A stretch of 64,000 bases of DNA from Oleiagrimonas sp964608595 (GTDB taxonomy: Bacteria > Pseudomonadota > Gammaproteobacteria > Xanthomonadales > Rhodanobacteraceae), in the NCBI GenBank assembly GCA_964608595.1, contig CAZSOU010000001.1:20618-84617 (forward strand), written 5' to 3'. Both the position numbers and the translations under genes were made by a program. Positions 34,970 to 43,220 of the stretch are shown one piece after another (the stretch's first letter is position 1; every line of letters begins with the position of its first letter). Under the pieces are notes generated by a model. The model had not been told where the DNA came from. It saw only the letters and a program-made list of their open reading frames with translations, and made no database searches.

Positions 34970-35112
34970 GGGAACCTCGAAAAACCGCGGATCATCGGAG
35001 TTTCCTGTGGGAGGGGCCGGTGGCCCCGACAGGATGTACCGCATGATCCGTCGCGGCCACCGGTCCCTCCCACGAGGGCAGCTCCAGGGTGCCACGGTTT
35101 TTCGAGGCTCCC
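34970..35112 (+). mobile_element. MITE-like inverted-repeat element, copy 3 (143 bp)
   Basis: It begins GGGAACCTCGAAAAACCG and ends CGGTTTTTCGAGGCTCCC, and TCAA stands directly outside both ends (34966-34969 and 35113-35116). Two REP-like arms (TGTGGGAGGGGCCGGTGG and the inverse) form a central hairpin. It is inserted between the divergent mrcB and glycosyltransferase genes. The right flank runs straight into AAGGAAG, the likely ribosome binding site of the glycosyltransferase gene, so the element forms much of its leader. Confidence 0.7.
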
Positions 35113-35130
35113 TCAAGGAAGAACCGACGC

Positions 35131-37203
35131 ATGAGCTTTCGTCTGCAACGCTGGCGCTACCTTGCGCGCCGCGTCCGTGCATCACTCGCGCAACGCGGTC
35201 TGCGCGGCACATGGCGACGCATCGCGCAAGCATGCAAACGTCGCCCCGCCCAGGACGCGCGGCTGGACCTGCTGCCGCTGAACACCGTATTCGAACCATT
35301 CGCGCTGCCGGTCAGCGACGCCCCCGCGGTTTCCGTCATCGTGCCGATGCACGGCAAACTGAAATGGACCTTGGCCTGCCTGCATTCCATTGCACGCCAC
35401 GGAGCCGAGGCGCCGTTCGAAGTCATCGTGGTCGATGACGCCTCACCCGACCAGAGCGTGGCCACATTGCGCCGCATCAAGGGGCTGCGCCTGCACGAAA
35501 ATGTCGAAAATCTCGGCTTCATCGGCAGTTGCAATGCCGGTGCAGACCTGGCTCGCGGTCGATTCCTGCTGTTTCTGAACAACGACACGCAGGTCACGCC
35601 AGGCTGGCTGGATGCCCTGCTCGATTGTTGCCGGAACGAGCCTGACTGCGGCATTGCCGGCAGTCGCCTGGTGTACCCGGACGGACGGCTGCAGGAAGCC
35701 GGAGGCATCGTCTACGCCGACGGCACGTGCTGGAACGTGGGCCGCTTCGAAGATCGCAGCGATCCACGCTATCGCTATCGCCGCGACGTCGATTACGTCT
35801 CCGGCGCTGCATTGATGATTCCGCGCCGCCTGTTCACCAGCATCGGCGGTTTCGATTCTCGCTACGCACCCGCCTATTACGAAGACACCGACCTCGCCTT
35901 TTCCGCGCGCGCAGCAGGCCGTCGCGTGATTTACGAACCGGCCAGCCTCATCGTGCACATGGAAGGCGCCACGTCCGGCACCGATGTCTTCGGCGGCGTC
36001 AAGCAGCAACAGCAAATCAACCAGCAGAAATTTGCCGACACCTGGGCCGACACGCTGACAGCACAACCGGCTCCCGGTACACCGGTGGCGCAGATCCTGC
36101 ACGGCAAGCGTCCGCGTATCCTCATCATCGATACCACCGTGCCGGAACCGGCGCGTGATTCCGGCTCGTTGCGTCTGACCGCCATTTTCCATCTGCTGCG
36201 CGAGTTGGGCTGGCAAGTCGCATTCCTTCCCGACGACGGTCATGCCGACGAAAACCATGTGAACGCATTGAGCGCGCTGGGCGTGGAAGTATTGCGTCGC
36301 CCGTGGGTGCGCGATGCTTCGACATGGTTGCAACGCAACGCGGAGGCACTGGATGCGGTGATGCTGTGCCGTTGCGCGATTGCCGACCAGTACCTGCCGC
36401 TGGTACGACACCGTGCCCCGAAAGCACGCGTCATTTTCGATACCGTGGATCTGCATTTCCTGCGCGAATCACGCGCCGCCGAGATATCCGGCAACGCCGC
36501 CCTCACACGACAGGCGGAAGCGTCGCGCCGTCGCGAAACAGCTTTGGTGCAAGCCGCCGACATGACCTTCGTGGTCAGCCCGGTGGAACGCGACCTGCTA
36601 GCCGCCGAAGCTCCCGGCTGTCATGTCGAACTGCTTTCCAACGTGCACGCCGTACACGGTCGCCATGGCGATTTTGCCAGTCGCAAGGATCTGGTTTTCA
36701 TCGGCGGCTACAACCATCCCCCCAACGCCGATGCCATGCGCTGGATGGTCACCGACATCCTGCCGCGTATTCGCCGGGACCGGCCGACCCTGCAACTGCA
36801 CATCCTCGGCGACGTACCGTCCGAAGCCCGCCACATCCTGCAGGCCGACGGTGTCATCCTGCATGGCCGCGTCGACGATTTGGCGCCGTGGATGAACACC
36901 TGCCGCATTTCCGTGGCGCCACTGCGCTACGGCGCGGGCGTCAAGGGCAAAGTCAACATGGCCATGAGCCACGGTCTGCCAGTCGTCGCCACTCCCGTTG
37001 CCGCCGAAGGCATGCACCTGGTCGATGGCGAAGACGTTCTCATCGCGGAAGACGCCGCGGCATTCGCTGCCGCCGTGCTGCGCCTCGATGCAGACGAACC
37101 CCTGTGGATCAAACTGTCCGACGCCGGACTCGAGAACGTACGCCGCCACTTCTCGTTCGCCGCCGCACGCAATACGCTGCGGCGAGTGCTGGGGGATAGT
37201 TAG
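35131..37203 (+). CDS. Two-domain glycosyltransferase (GT2 + GT4)
   Basis: A 690-residue cytosolic protein with two fused transferase domains. Residues ~65-290 are a GT2 (GT-A) domain: SVIVPMHGKLKWTLACL, VIVVDDASPD, FLLFLNNDTQV as the DxD-like metal site, and YYEDTDLAFSAR as the acid/base region. Residues ~325-690 are a GT4 (GT-B) domain with RDSGSLRL, VFIGGYNHPPN, SVAPLRYGAGVKGKVNMAMSHGLPVVAT. Such fusions build O-antigen or other surface polysaccharides. No other polysaccharide gene is adjacent. I start at the ATG at 35131, after AAGGAAG; a longer in-frame start at 35089 lies inside the MITE-like element. Confidence 0.88.
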   Translation: MSFRLQRWRYLARRVRASLAQRGLRGTWRRIAQACKRRPAQDARLDLLPLNTVFEPFALPVSDAPAVSVIVPMHGKLKWTLACLHSIARHGAEAPFEVIVVDDASPDQSVATLRRIKGLRLHENVENLGFIGSCNAGADLARGRFLLFLNNDTQVTPGWLDALLDCCRNEPDCGIAGSRLVYPDGRLQEAGGIVYADGTCWNVGRFEDRSDPRYRYRRDVDYVSGAALMIPRRLFTSIGGFDSRYAPAYYEDTDLAFSARAAGRRVIYEPASLIVHMEGATSGTDVFGGVKQQQQINQQKFADTWADTLTAQPAPGTPVAQILHGKRPRILIIDTTVPEPARDSGSLRLTAIFHLLRELGWQVAFLPDDGHADENHVNALSALGVEVLRRPWVRDASTWLQRNAEALDAVMLCRCAIADQYLPLVRHRAPKARVIFDTVDLHFLRESRAAEISGNAALTRQAEASRRRETALVQAADMTFVVSPVERDLLAAEAPGCHVELLSNVHAVHGRHGDFASRKDLVFIGGYNHPPNADAMRWMVTDILPRIRRDRPTLQLHILGDVPSEARHILQADGVILHGRVDDLAPWMNTCRISVAPLRYGAGVKGKVNMAMSHGLPVVATPVAAEGMHLVDGEDVLIAEDAAAFAAAVLRLDADEPLWIKLSDAGLENVRRHFSFAAARNTLRRVLGDS

Positions 37204-37229
37204 AGCGGCATCATCCGTGTCCGCGGTGA

Positions 37230-37329
37230 GCCTCGGCCGCGTCCATGAAGATGGAACCCAAGCCTTCTTCAGCCAACAAGCGCTCGACGAATGCGAGGTC
37301 GGTTCGCAGTATTGCACCGCGTAGCTGCG
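37230..37329 (-). pseudogene. Decayed fragment of vgrG
   Basis: About 100 bases match 42382-42482 inside vgrG on the same strand, the region encoding SYTVQYRETDLAFVERLLAEE. By eye the longest exact stretch, GCGCTCGACGAATGCGA, is shared, with roughly 15 scattered differences plus one missing T (TCGGTTCGC versus TCGGTTTCGC) that shifts the frame. It has no start or stop context of its own. It lies just beyond the 3' end of the immunity gene, so the effector-immunity pair is bracketed by vgrG and a vgrG relic. Confidence 0.75.
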
Positions 37330-37345
37330 TTAGCGCATGCCGACC

Positions 37346-38398
37346 TCATTGAGCACCTGAACGGACACGTATGCCTTGAAGGAAATGATCAAAGTAGGCT
37401 GTCACGTCACGTGGACTTCCGAATGATGCCTCGGCATTGCGGCTCGCATGGACAAGCAACTCTACACTCAGGGAGGGCCGTGTTACGTCGTTCGGTATAC
37501 CGGGACTTGACCAGTAATACTTGTAAAAGCGTGCTCCATTCAAATCAGGATCGGTTCCAGTAATAGCTACGAAATAGCCCTCTTGACCGGCCACGCTACG
37601 CTCTCCCCGGCCTACTACTTTCATGTCATGAAACTGTGAACTCAACATGGCAATCTCGCGATCCACATTGTCACGCAGTGATTCGCGAGGCGTCTGAAGA
37701 ATGTCGCTACTGTCGACCGTGAGGCTCATGTCCTTGTGGGCCGGGTCGTTGACAACCAGCGTCATGTCCTCGCCGATCTCCGGTTTGCCGACATCGGTGA
37801 AGACCCCGCCTACCACGCAGAAGCCCGGCAACTTGGTGTTTTGTTGTGAAATGGTCCTGAAGCGGCTTGCGGTATCAGTCAGTAAAGCACTGTCACGAGC
37901 AAAATCGCGTACACTACTTCCCTCCCGTGTAAACACCCACTCAAGTGCATCGATGAGAGCATAAAGTTTCACCGTCACATCAAGGCTATCTGGATGCGTG
38001 TGATAAGCAATGATTGCCCGCTGTTTGGCACTATCAATGTGCTTGCCAACAAATTGCGTGGGAGACAATGCTTCTGCTGGGTTCAAGCCGGCAGCTCGCA
38101 AAAAAGCGTCATCTCCAGCATCCCTTGTACTTTTTACCGATGAGTATTTGTCTTCCTGCGCATCGACAGCACTAGCAATGTCTGCAAAACTCGTGACGTG
38201 GCCAGTGTTCTCTACCCGAATGCCATGGTACGCAGCATCCATTCGAATTTTTGCGCGCGATGAAACTTGTACAGTAAAGCGACCGGCACAAATTGTCTTG
38301 GTCGGTATATTGTCATTCATCGCACATGTTCCCTGCATACCCAAACCAAAAATCACCACTCCGAACACTGCTCGACGCCATGTGGGCATATTTTTCAT
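37346..38398 (-). CDS. tli4: Tli4-like T6SS immunity protein
   Basis: A 350-residue protein with a cleavable signal (MKNMPTWRRAVFGVVIFGLG... CAMND), thus periplasmic, as expected of an immunity protein to a periplasm-acting lipase. The body resembles the two-domain Tli4 family: an N-terminal half with GRFTVQVS and SPTQFVGK, a C-terminal half with GREGSVAGQEGY-like GRGERSVAGQEGYFVA and a final helical AYFDHFLQGIRV. Position after the Tle4-like gene (12 bases) supports the call. The gene is AT-richer than its neighbours (26 G/C of 60 at 38101-38160). The ATG at 38398 has AGG well placed; a GTG at 38404 is less likely. Confidence 0.75.
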   Translation of the reverse strand: MKNMPTWRRAVFGVVIFGLGMQGTCAMNDNIPTKTICAGRFTVQVSSRAKIRMDAAYHGIRVENTGHVTSFADIASAVDAQEDKYSSVKSTRDAGDDAFLRAAGLNPAEALSPTQFVGKHIDSAKQRAIIAYHTHPDSLDVTVKLYALIDALEWVFTREGSSVRDFARDSALLTDTASRFRTISQQNTKLPGFCVVGGVFTDVGKPEIGEDMTLVVNDPAHKDMSLTVDSSDILQTPRESLRDNVDREIAMLSSQFHDMKVVGRGERSVAGQEGYFVAITGTDPDLNGARFYKYYWSSPGIPNDVTRPSLSVELLVHASRNAEASFGSPRDVTAYFDHFLQGIRVRSGAQ

Positions 38399-38410
38399 CG
38401 TCACACCTGA

Positions 38411-40024
38411 TCATAGGACGTCAGCCTCCTGCAACAGTTTGCAGATGCTGTACAACGTAGTTTCTCTTACGCGCTCATTGTTGAAAGCGCCTTGGTGCTC
38501 AAACCCATCCAAGCGAAAGCTTTGCTTGACGCTGCCTCCGCCTTGCAGGTTGGGGGCCTCACCCGAGCATGCCGGCACCGTGCCGTCGCCGGGCTGGCTT
38601 CCCGGCCCCGCAATTTCAAAGGTGATCCCGCCGTACGGGATGATGTTCAAGGTGACTGGATCACTGCCTGAATAAAGCGCATAGTCCCGAAGGTCTTTTG
38701 GCACTTTGAAATCACCGGGCTTGGATGAACTCTCCCAATCCAGTTCGTCCCATGCCGGATAATCGGTGGTGTCAGATCCGTAGTTCACGTAAGTTTGTGA
38801 GTGATAATAGGTTTTCAGCGTATAATGGAACTTACGAGTTGATCGAAGGTTTGGAACATACCCCTTTAACCATGGATCAAGTTTAAGTCGCTTGTAATGA
38901 TCAGCCGGATCAATTAAAGAAGGATCAACGAGTCGCCACCAGCGCGTCTTATCCAAATACAATACCGTATACGGGTCACTCGCATTTTCTGGTAGCGAAA
39001 AAGCCACGTGCTCTCCCAGCTTTGCGCGCAACCAGTTGGCCGGGTACTGCTGGTTTGGCAGCAACTCCATTGCGCCGGGGCTATTGGCAAATACGGCAGT
39101 GACTTGTGCCGCGTTCCTGCCAAGCACAACGGAGGGCATGCCACTGTAACCACTCCGGCAGTGATGATAGGCGGCTGCCGCGCCGTTGGCCGGAAGTTCG
39201 CCATGCACGATGCCAAGCACTTTTTTACTTGCACCACCGTATGCTTCATGCACGGCGGCACGTGCAACCAGACCGCCCATGGAGTGGCTGACCAAAATAA
39301 CCTTGGCACAACTGAAGGGCTTACGTCCATCAACTTCCAGATTGTCCCAATAGTCGGTGATCTCTTGAATCCGTTTTGCAAGGCGATCCTTTCCCGAAGC
39401 ACCATTACTTTGGAGCCAGTTGTAACCCACCGCGTGCACAGGACAGTAGAAGTTGTTCCACGCGTGGCTTGACTCCTTTTCCGTTATCGCCTGGAACGGC
39501 TTTTCGGGATTCCAGTTGTCATCATACGCCCCCTTCCCCTCGTATTCTTTCCAGGGCGACTGATCCACACCCGGTGCGGATGATCCACACAAATCCGAAT
39601 TGAGCCGATCATCCAGCCAGCGTAGAAATTCGCCATATGAAAACTTCGATGGCCCGCCCCAACCCCGTTTCTCCGCGGCGTCGGCATCGGGCACTGTGGC
39701 ACTAGGGCCCGGAAAATTACCGCGCTCGTCCACCTCGCACTCGGTGTAACGCAACTTCTTTTGGCGCGTGGAGGCCTGGCGGAAGGCCCACTGAAGCGCG
39801 AGAGAGCCTTTCGAGCTGACGTTCCAAACGGACTCTCCGGTGTGCTTGTTACACAAGTTCGAACCCATGATGCCTGGCACAAAGACCACTGGTACCACGG
39901 TGTGAGGGAGTGCTTTGCACTGTGCACGCACTCTGTTGCCGGTGGACGAAGTGATGGTCTTTGCAACAGGAACGCCGTCCGGGCCGAGGGTAGTGGGAAT
40001 CAGGCGCGTCGTCTCTTCTGACAT
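38411..40024 (-). CDS. tle4: Tle4-like T6SS lipase effector
   Basis: A 537-residue alpha/beta hydrolase. VVPVVFVPGIMGSNL near residue 43 is the oxyanion-strand motif of PGAP1/LCAT-like lipases; the nucleophile elbow is VSHSMGGLVAR with Ser248. Candidates for the acid and histidine are PGDGTVPACS and FEHQGAF near the C-terminus. There is no secretion signal, as expected for delivery by VgrG. Order vgrG-lipase-immunity matches the VgrG2a-Tle4-Tli4 locus of Pseudomonas aeruginosa, so it is probably an antibacterial phospholipase. AAGGAG overlaps the vgrG stop. The gene is AT-rich (23 G/C of 60 at 38821-38880), suggesting acquisition. Confidence 0.82.
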   Translation of the reverse strand: MSEETTRLIPTTLGPDGVPVAKTITSSTGNRVRAQCKALPHTVVPVVFVPGIMGSNLCNKHTGESVWNVSSKGSLALQWAFRQASTRQKKLRYTECEVDERGNFPGPSATVPDADAAEKRGWGGPSKFSYGEFLRWLDDRLNSDLCGSSAPGVDQSPWKEYEGKGAYDDNWNPEKPFQAITEKESSHAWNNFYCPVHAVGYNWLQSNGASGKDRLAKRIQEITDYWDNLEVDGRKPFSCAKVILVSHSMGGLVARAAVHEAYGGASKKVLGIVHGELPANGAAAAYHHCRSGYSGMPSVVLGRNAAQVTAVFANSPGAMELLPNQQYPANWLRAKLGEHVAFSLPENASDPYTVLYLDKTRWWRLVDPSLIDPADHYKRLKLDPWLKGYVPNLRSTRKFHYTLKTYYHSQTYVNYGSDTTDYPAWDELDWESSSKPGDFKVPKDLRDYALYSGSDPVTLNIIPYGGITFEIAGPGSQPGDGTVPACSGEAPNLQGGGSVKQSFRLDGFEHQGAFNNERVRETTLYSICKLLQEADVL

Positions 40025-40037
40025 CTCGCTTATCTCC

Positions 40038-42974
40038 TTATGCTCTGCCCAACAAACGGATGCTCAACTCTTCCATGCCCTGTCCGTTTTGTACGGTGGC
40101 CCACCCGTCACTATCGGTGACACCCCGAATTTTCGCGCCGTCAGCACGTACGTACTCGTAATGGTGGTTCACCGCCGGTGTTTTGCCGTCACGCAAGGTC
40201 ACACGCACTCGCTCATCAAACTTCGGCTCACGCCAACCATTCATCTCGCGTGACAAGTGCGTTCCACCCACCATCTTGTGATTGCCCGCCTTGATGCTCA
40301 GTTTGCCGGGCGCACCAAAGGTGATGTTGCCGTTTTCGATGTGGATGTAGGCGCCTTGTTCGGTGGCGATACGGATGACCTTTTTCGCGGCCAAGTCGAT
40401 GGCCGCGTCGGTGGAAACGAGTTCAAGGCCGTCTTTGCTGCGCAGCTTCAGCGTGTCGTGCTGGGCCTGGACATCCATTTCACCCCGACCGGCCGTGAGG
40501 TTGAGGCCGACGCCTTTGGCGCCTTGCGCGCCGGCGACGAGGCCGATGCCCTGGTTGGCGTGCAGGCGCAGTTGTTCGGCGACACCGAGGTTGATGTGCC
40601 GGCCGCTGCCGAGATTCAGGGTTTCGCCGGCGCTGTGATGCAGCGACTGGCCGGCGATGCTGACGATGCCGGCGCGACCGGCGAGTGTGGTGACGGCATC
40701 GCGGCTGTGCGGGATGGCGCCGCCCGGTTCGGCGTCGGCATAGTTGTCCCCCGTGACTGTGTGGGTGACGCTTTCGCGGAGTGCCTTGAGCGGCGCGGCC
40801 TTGTCGCTCAGTGCGCTTTGATCGCTTACGATGGTGCCTTCATGCCCGGCCAGCGGCATCGTCTGGTGTGTCCTGGCCGCGCCGCTCAGCGTTTGCGCCA
40901 GTTGGACGTGCTGGTTGAGCAGCGCACCGACGGCATTGGCGTCGGCGGCGGGCTCGTGGGTGTTGCCCGCCCATGTGGTCAGCAACAGACCGCGTCGGCC
41001 GCGTATGCTGCCGTAACCATCGCTTCGCAGTTCCAGCCCGATGCCGCGGAAGCTGCCTCGGTAGTTGTCTTGCTGATGGACGAGGTGGCCCAGGTTGAGC
41101 TGACTGGCGGCCTGGCTGCTGGCAAACTGGATGCGGCCTTGCCGGTCCGTGTCGTCGAACACCAGTTGATTGTGACCGGCGCCGTCGAAACCCCGGGTCT
41201 TGATGCCGGACAAGGCGGCCGCGTTGGCGTGGGCGGCGTTGCCCGCGCCCTGGCCGTGCCAGGCGGGGCTGTGACCGCCGCCGAGATTGCCCTGCGCGCT
41301 GGCGCGTTGATCGTTGGCCTGGGCATAGGCGCTGCCCTCGGGCGTGGCTTCACCCGCACCGGGCGTGGGCGCGATGCCGGCTTCACCGTAGCCGTTGTAC
41401 AACGCGCCGGTGATCACGGGACGATCAATGTCCCCGTCGAGAAAACTCACCAGCACTTCCTGGCCGATGCGCGGCAGAAACTGCGCACCATGGCCCTGAC
41501 CAGCGTAGCGTTGCACGCAGCGCAGCCAGCAACTGGCGCCGTGCTCCATCCAGTGGAAGCGGACCTTCAGGCGGCCACGTTTGTCGGTGTGGAGCGGACC
41601 GGCGGCGCCCGGCGTGGTTTCGCCTTCCGGACCGACGACGATGGCGGTTTGCGTGCCCGGCGCGGTCGAACGCGGGTTCAGACGCGTGCCATGCTCGTCT
41701 GCCAACACCGGACGCCATGGGCGTGCGGCGTCGACCGCTTCGAAGTGTTGTGCGTAGCCGGTGGTTTCGGCGCGCGCCCACAGCGACATGATGGCGGCGC
41801 GGGTATCGGCCGTTGCCCATGACTCGACATCGGCAGGGGCGTTGAAAACCGCCTCGCCCAGATGATCGCGCGCGGCGTGCCGTATCGACGCCGGCAGATT
41901 GTTGATGCCTGCTTCCGTGAGCCGCGTCCACAGGAAGCTTTCGGGCATCGCCATCTCCGCGACCTGCAGAGGTGATTGCGCCACGCGAAATCGCGTACCG
42001 ACACGTGCGCCACGCACGCTGCCGCGACCGACCCAGTGTTGCTGCAACGTTTCATGCGCCTCGGCGGCGAGTTGCGCGTAATGCGCCGCTTCGCGGCTGT
42101 CGGCAAACGCGTACGCGCCGACAGGATCGTAACTTTCCCCGCCCTTTCCGCCTTGCACCGGCACCTGCGCACTGATGGCGGCCATGGCCTTGTAGTCCCA
42201 GCTGAGTTGCGTGACGGATGAGGGCCCCATGACACCTTCCCGACCCAGCGCCTGGATGGCATCGCTGGCCTCCGTGGCGGCGGCACGATGGAAGCGAATG
42301 CCCTCCGGGCTCCCGGCCGAGCGCATATCTTCGGGGAGCTGTCCGCTGTCGGCGAAGATCACCAGTGTGTGTCCGGACGGCGCCTCGGCGTCGTCCACGA
42401 AGGTGTAACCCAGACCTTCTTCGGCCAACAGGCGCTCGACGAATGCGAGATCGGTTTCGCGGTATTGCACCGTGTAGCTGCGCGGACGCACCGCAGCGAG
42501 CCATTGGCGCGCGTCGGACGTGATTTTCCAGGCTCCGTAGTCACGATAGTCGGCAAACACTTCCGCGACGATATCGAGCACGGAGCGTTCCTGGAAAATG
42601 CGGCTGTGGCGGCCTTCGCCCAGCAGCCACAACCACGGCACCAGCATCAGACGGTAGCGCGCCAGGCTGCCATCGGCGCCCAGCAAACGAGCTTCGCGCA
42701 CCAGACCACTGTGTGGTGTGCGCGTGCCGTCGGCTTGCGTGGTATGCAGGGTGAGCGTCTGACCCAACATGGCGTCCAGCGACAGGTCGGCCTCGTTGGA
42801 CAAGGCATCGATGGTGATTCCCCCGCACGTGGATAGTGCTGATTCCGCATACCAGCGCTCGACCTGCAGTGCGTCGAACAGCGGCGGACCTTCGAGAGTG
42901 TACAGGCGGTTCGCATCGGACAAACGTGCCGGCGCCAGATGCGCGAAAGCACTCGCAAGCATGGGCGTGTTCAT
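40038..42974 (-). CDS. vgrG: Type VI secretion spike protein VgrG
   Basis: A 978-residue spike-tip protein. It has the gp27-like N-terminus (TLEGPPLFDAL, YTVQYRETDLAFVERLLAEE), the gp5-like OB and needle core (HTDKRGRLKVRFHW, GQGHGAQFLPRIGQEVLVSFLDGD, VITGALYN), a DUF2345 needle extension (GLNLTAGRGEMDVQAQH) and a C-terminal domain (last ~70 residues, VRVTLRDGKTPAVNHHYEY, GVTDSDGWA) of transthyretin-like type, which in other VgrGs holds the cargo lipase. The ATG at 42974 follows GGGAGGAG. No other T6SS structural gene is in the window, so this is an orphan vgrG with cargo. TAGAAT at 43080-43085 could be its -10 box. Confidence 0.93.
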   Translation of the reverse strand: MNTPMLASAFAHLAPARLSDANRLYTLEGPPLFDALQVERWYAESALSTCGGITIDALSNEADLSLDAMLGQTLTLHTTQADGTRTPHSGLVREARLLGADGSLARYRLMLVPWLWLLGEGRHSRIFQERSVLDIVAEVFADYRDYGAWKITSDARQWLAAVRPRSYTVQYRETDLAFVERLLAEEGLGYTFVDDAEAPSGHTLVIFADSGQLPEDMRSAGSPEGIRFHRAAATEASDAIQALGREGVMGPSSVTQLSWDYKAMAAISAQVPVQGGKGGESYDPVGAYAFADSREAAHYAQLAAEAHETLQQHWVGRGSVRGARVGTRFRVAQSPLQVAEMAMPESFLWTRLTEAGINNLPASIRHAARDHLGEAVFNAPADVESWATADTRAAIMSLWARAETTGYAQHFEAVDAARPWRPVLADEHGTRLNPRSTAPGTQTAIVVGPEGETTPGAAGPLHTDKRGRLKVRFHWMEHGASCWLRCVQRYAGQGHGAQFLPRIGQEVLVSFLDGDIDRPVITGALYNGYGEAGIAPTPGAGEATPEGSAYAQANDQRASAQGNLGGGHSPAWHGQGAGNAAHANAAALSGIKTRGFDGAGHNQLVFDDTDRQGRIQFASSQAASQLNLGHLVHQQDNYRGSFRGIGLELRSDGYGSIRGRRGLLLTTWAGNTHEPAADANAVGALLNQHVQLAQTLSGAARTHQTMPLAGHEGTIVSDQSALSDKAAPLKALRESVTHTVTGDNYADAEPGGAIPHSRDAVTTLAGRAGIVSIAGQSLHHSAGETLNLGSGRHINLGVAEQLRLHANQGIGLVAGAQGAKGVGLNLTAGRGEMDVQAQHDTLKLRSKDGLELVSTDAAIDLAAKKVIRIATEQGAYIHIENGNITFGAPGKLSIKAGNHKMVGGTHLSREMNGWREPKFDERVRVTLRDGKTPAVNHHYEYVRADGAKIRGVTDSDGWATVQNGQGMEELSIRLLGRA

Positions 42975-43220
42975 GCCAATCTCCTCCCTGATGAATGTGG
43001 AACCGACCGTCCGACCACCTTGCTCCATCATGTCATGTGCGGAGCGATTCCATCGGCGGTTGCTTCATGATTGGGCGCGATTCTAGCATGGGTTGTAAGC
43101 CCTGCAGACAATGCATGGTTCACATTTCGGGCGCAACGCGGGCCCCGAAGTCGGATGTCGGATCGCCATCCGACAAAACACGCGGCGCTATTTAGGGGAC
43201 GGCTGGCGACCGAATTCGAT

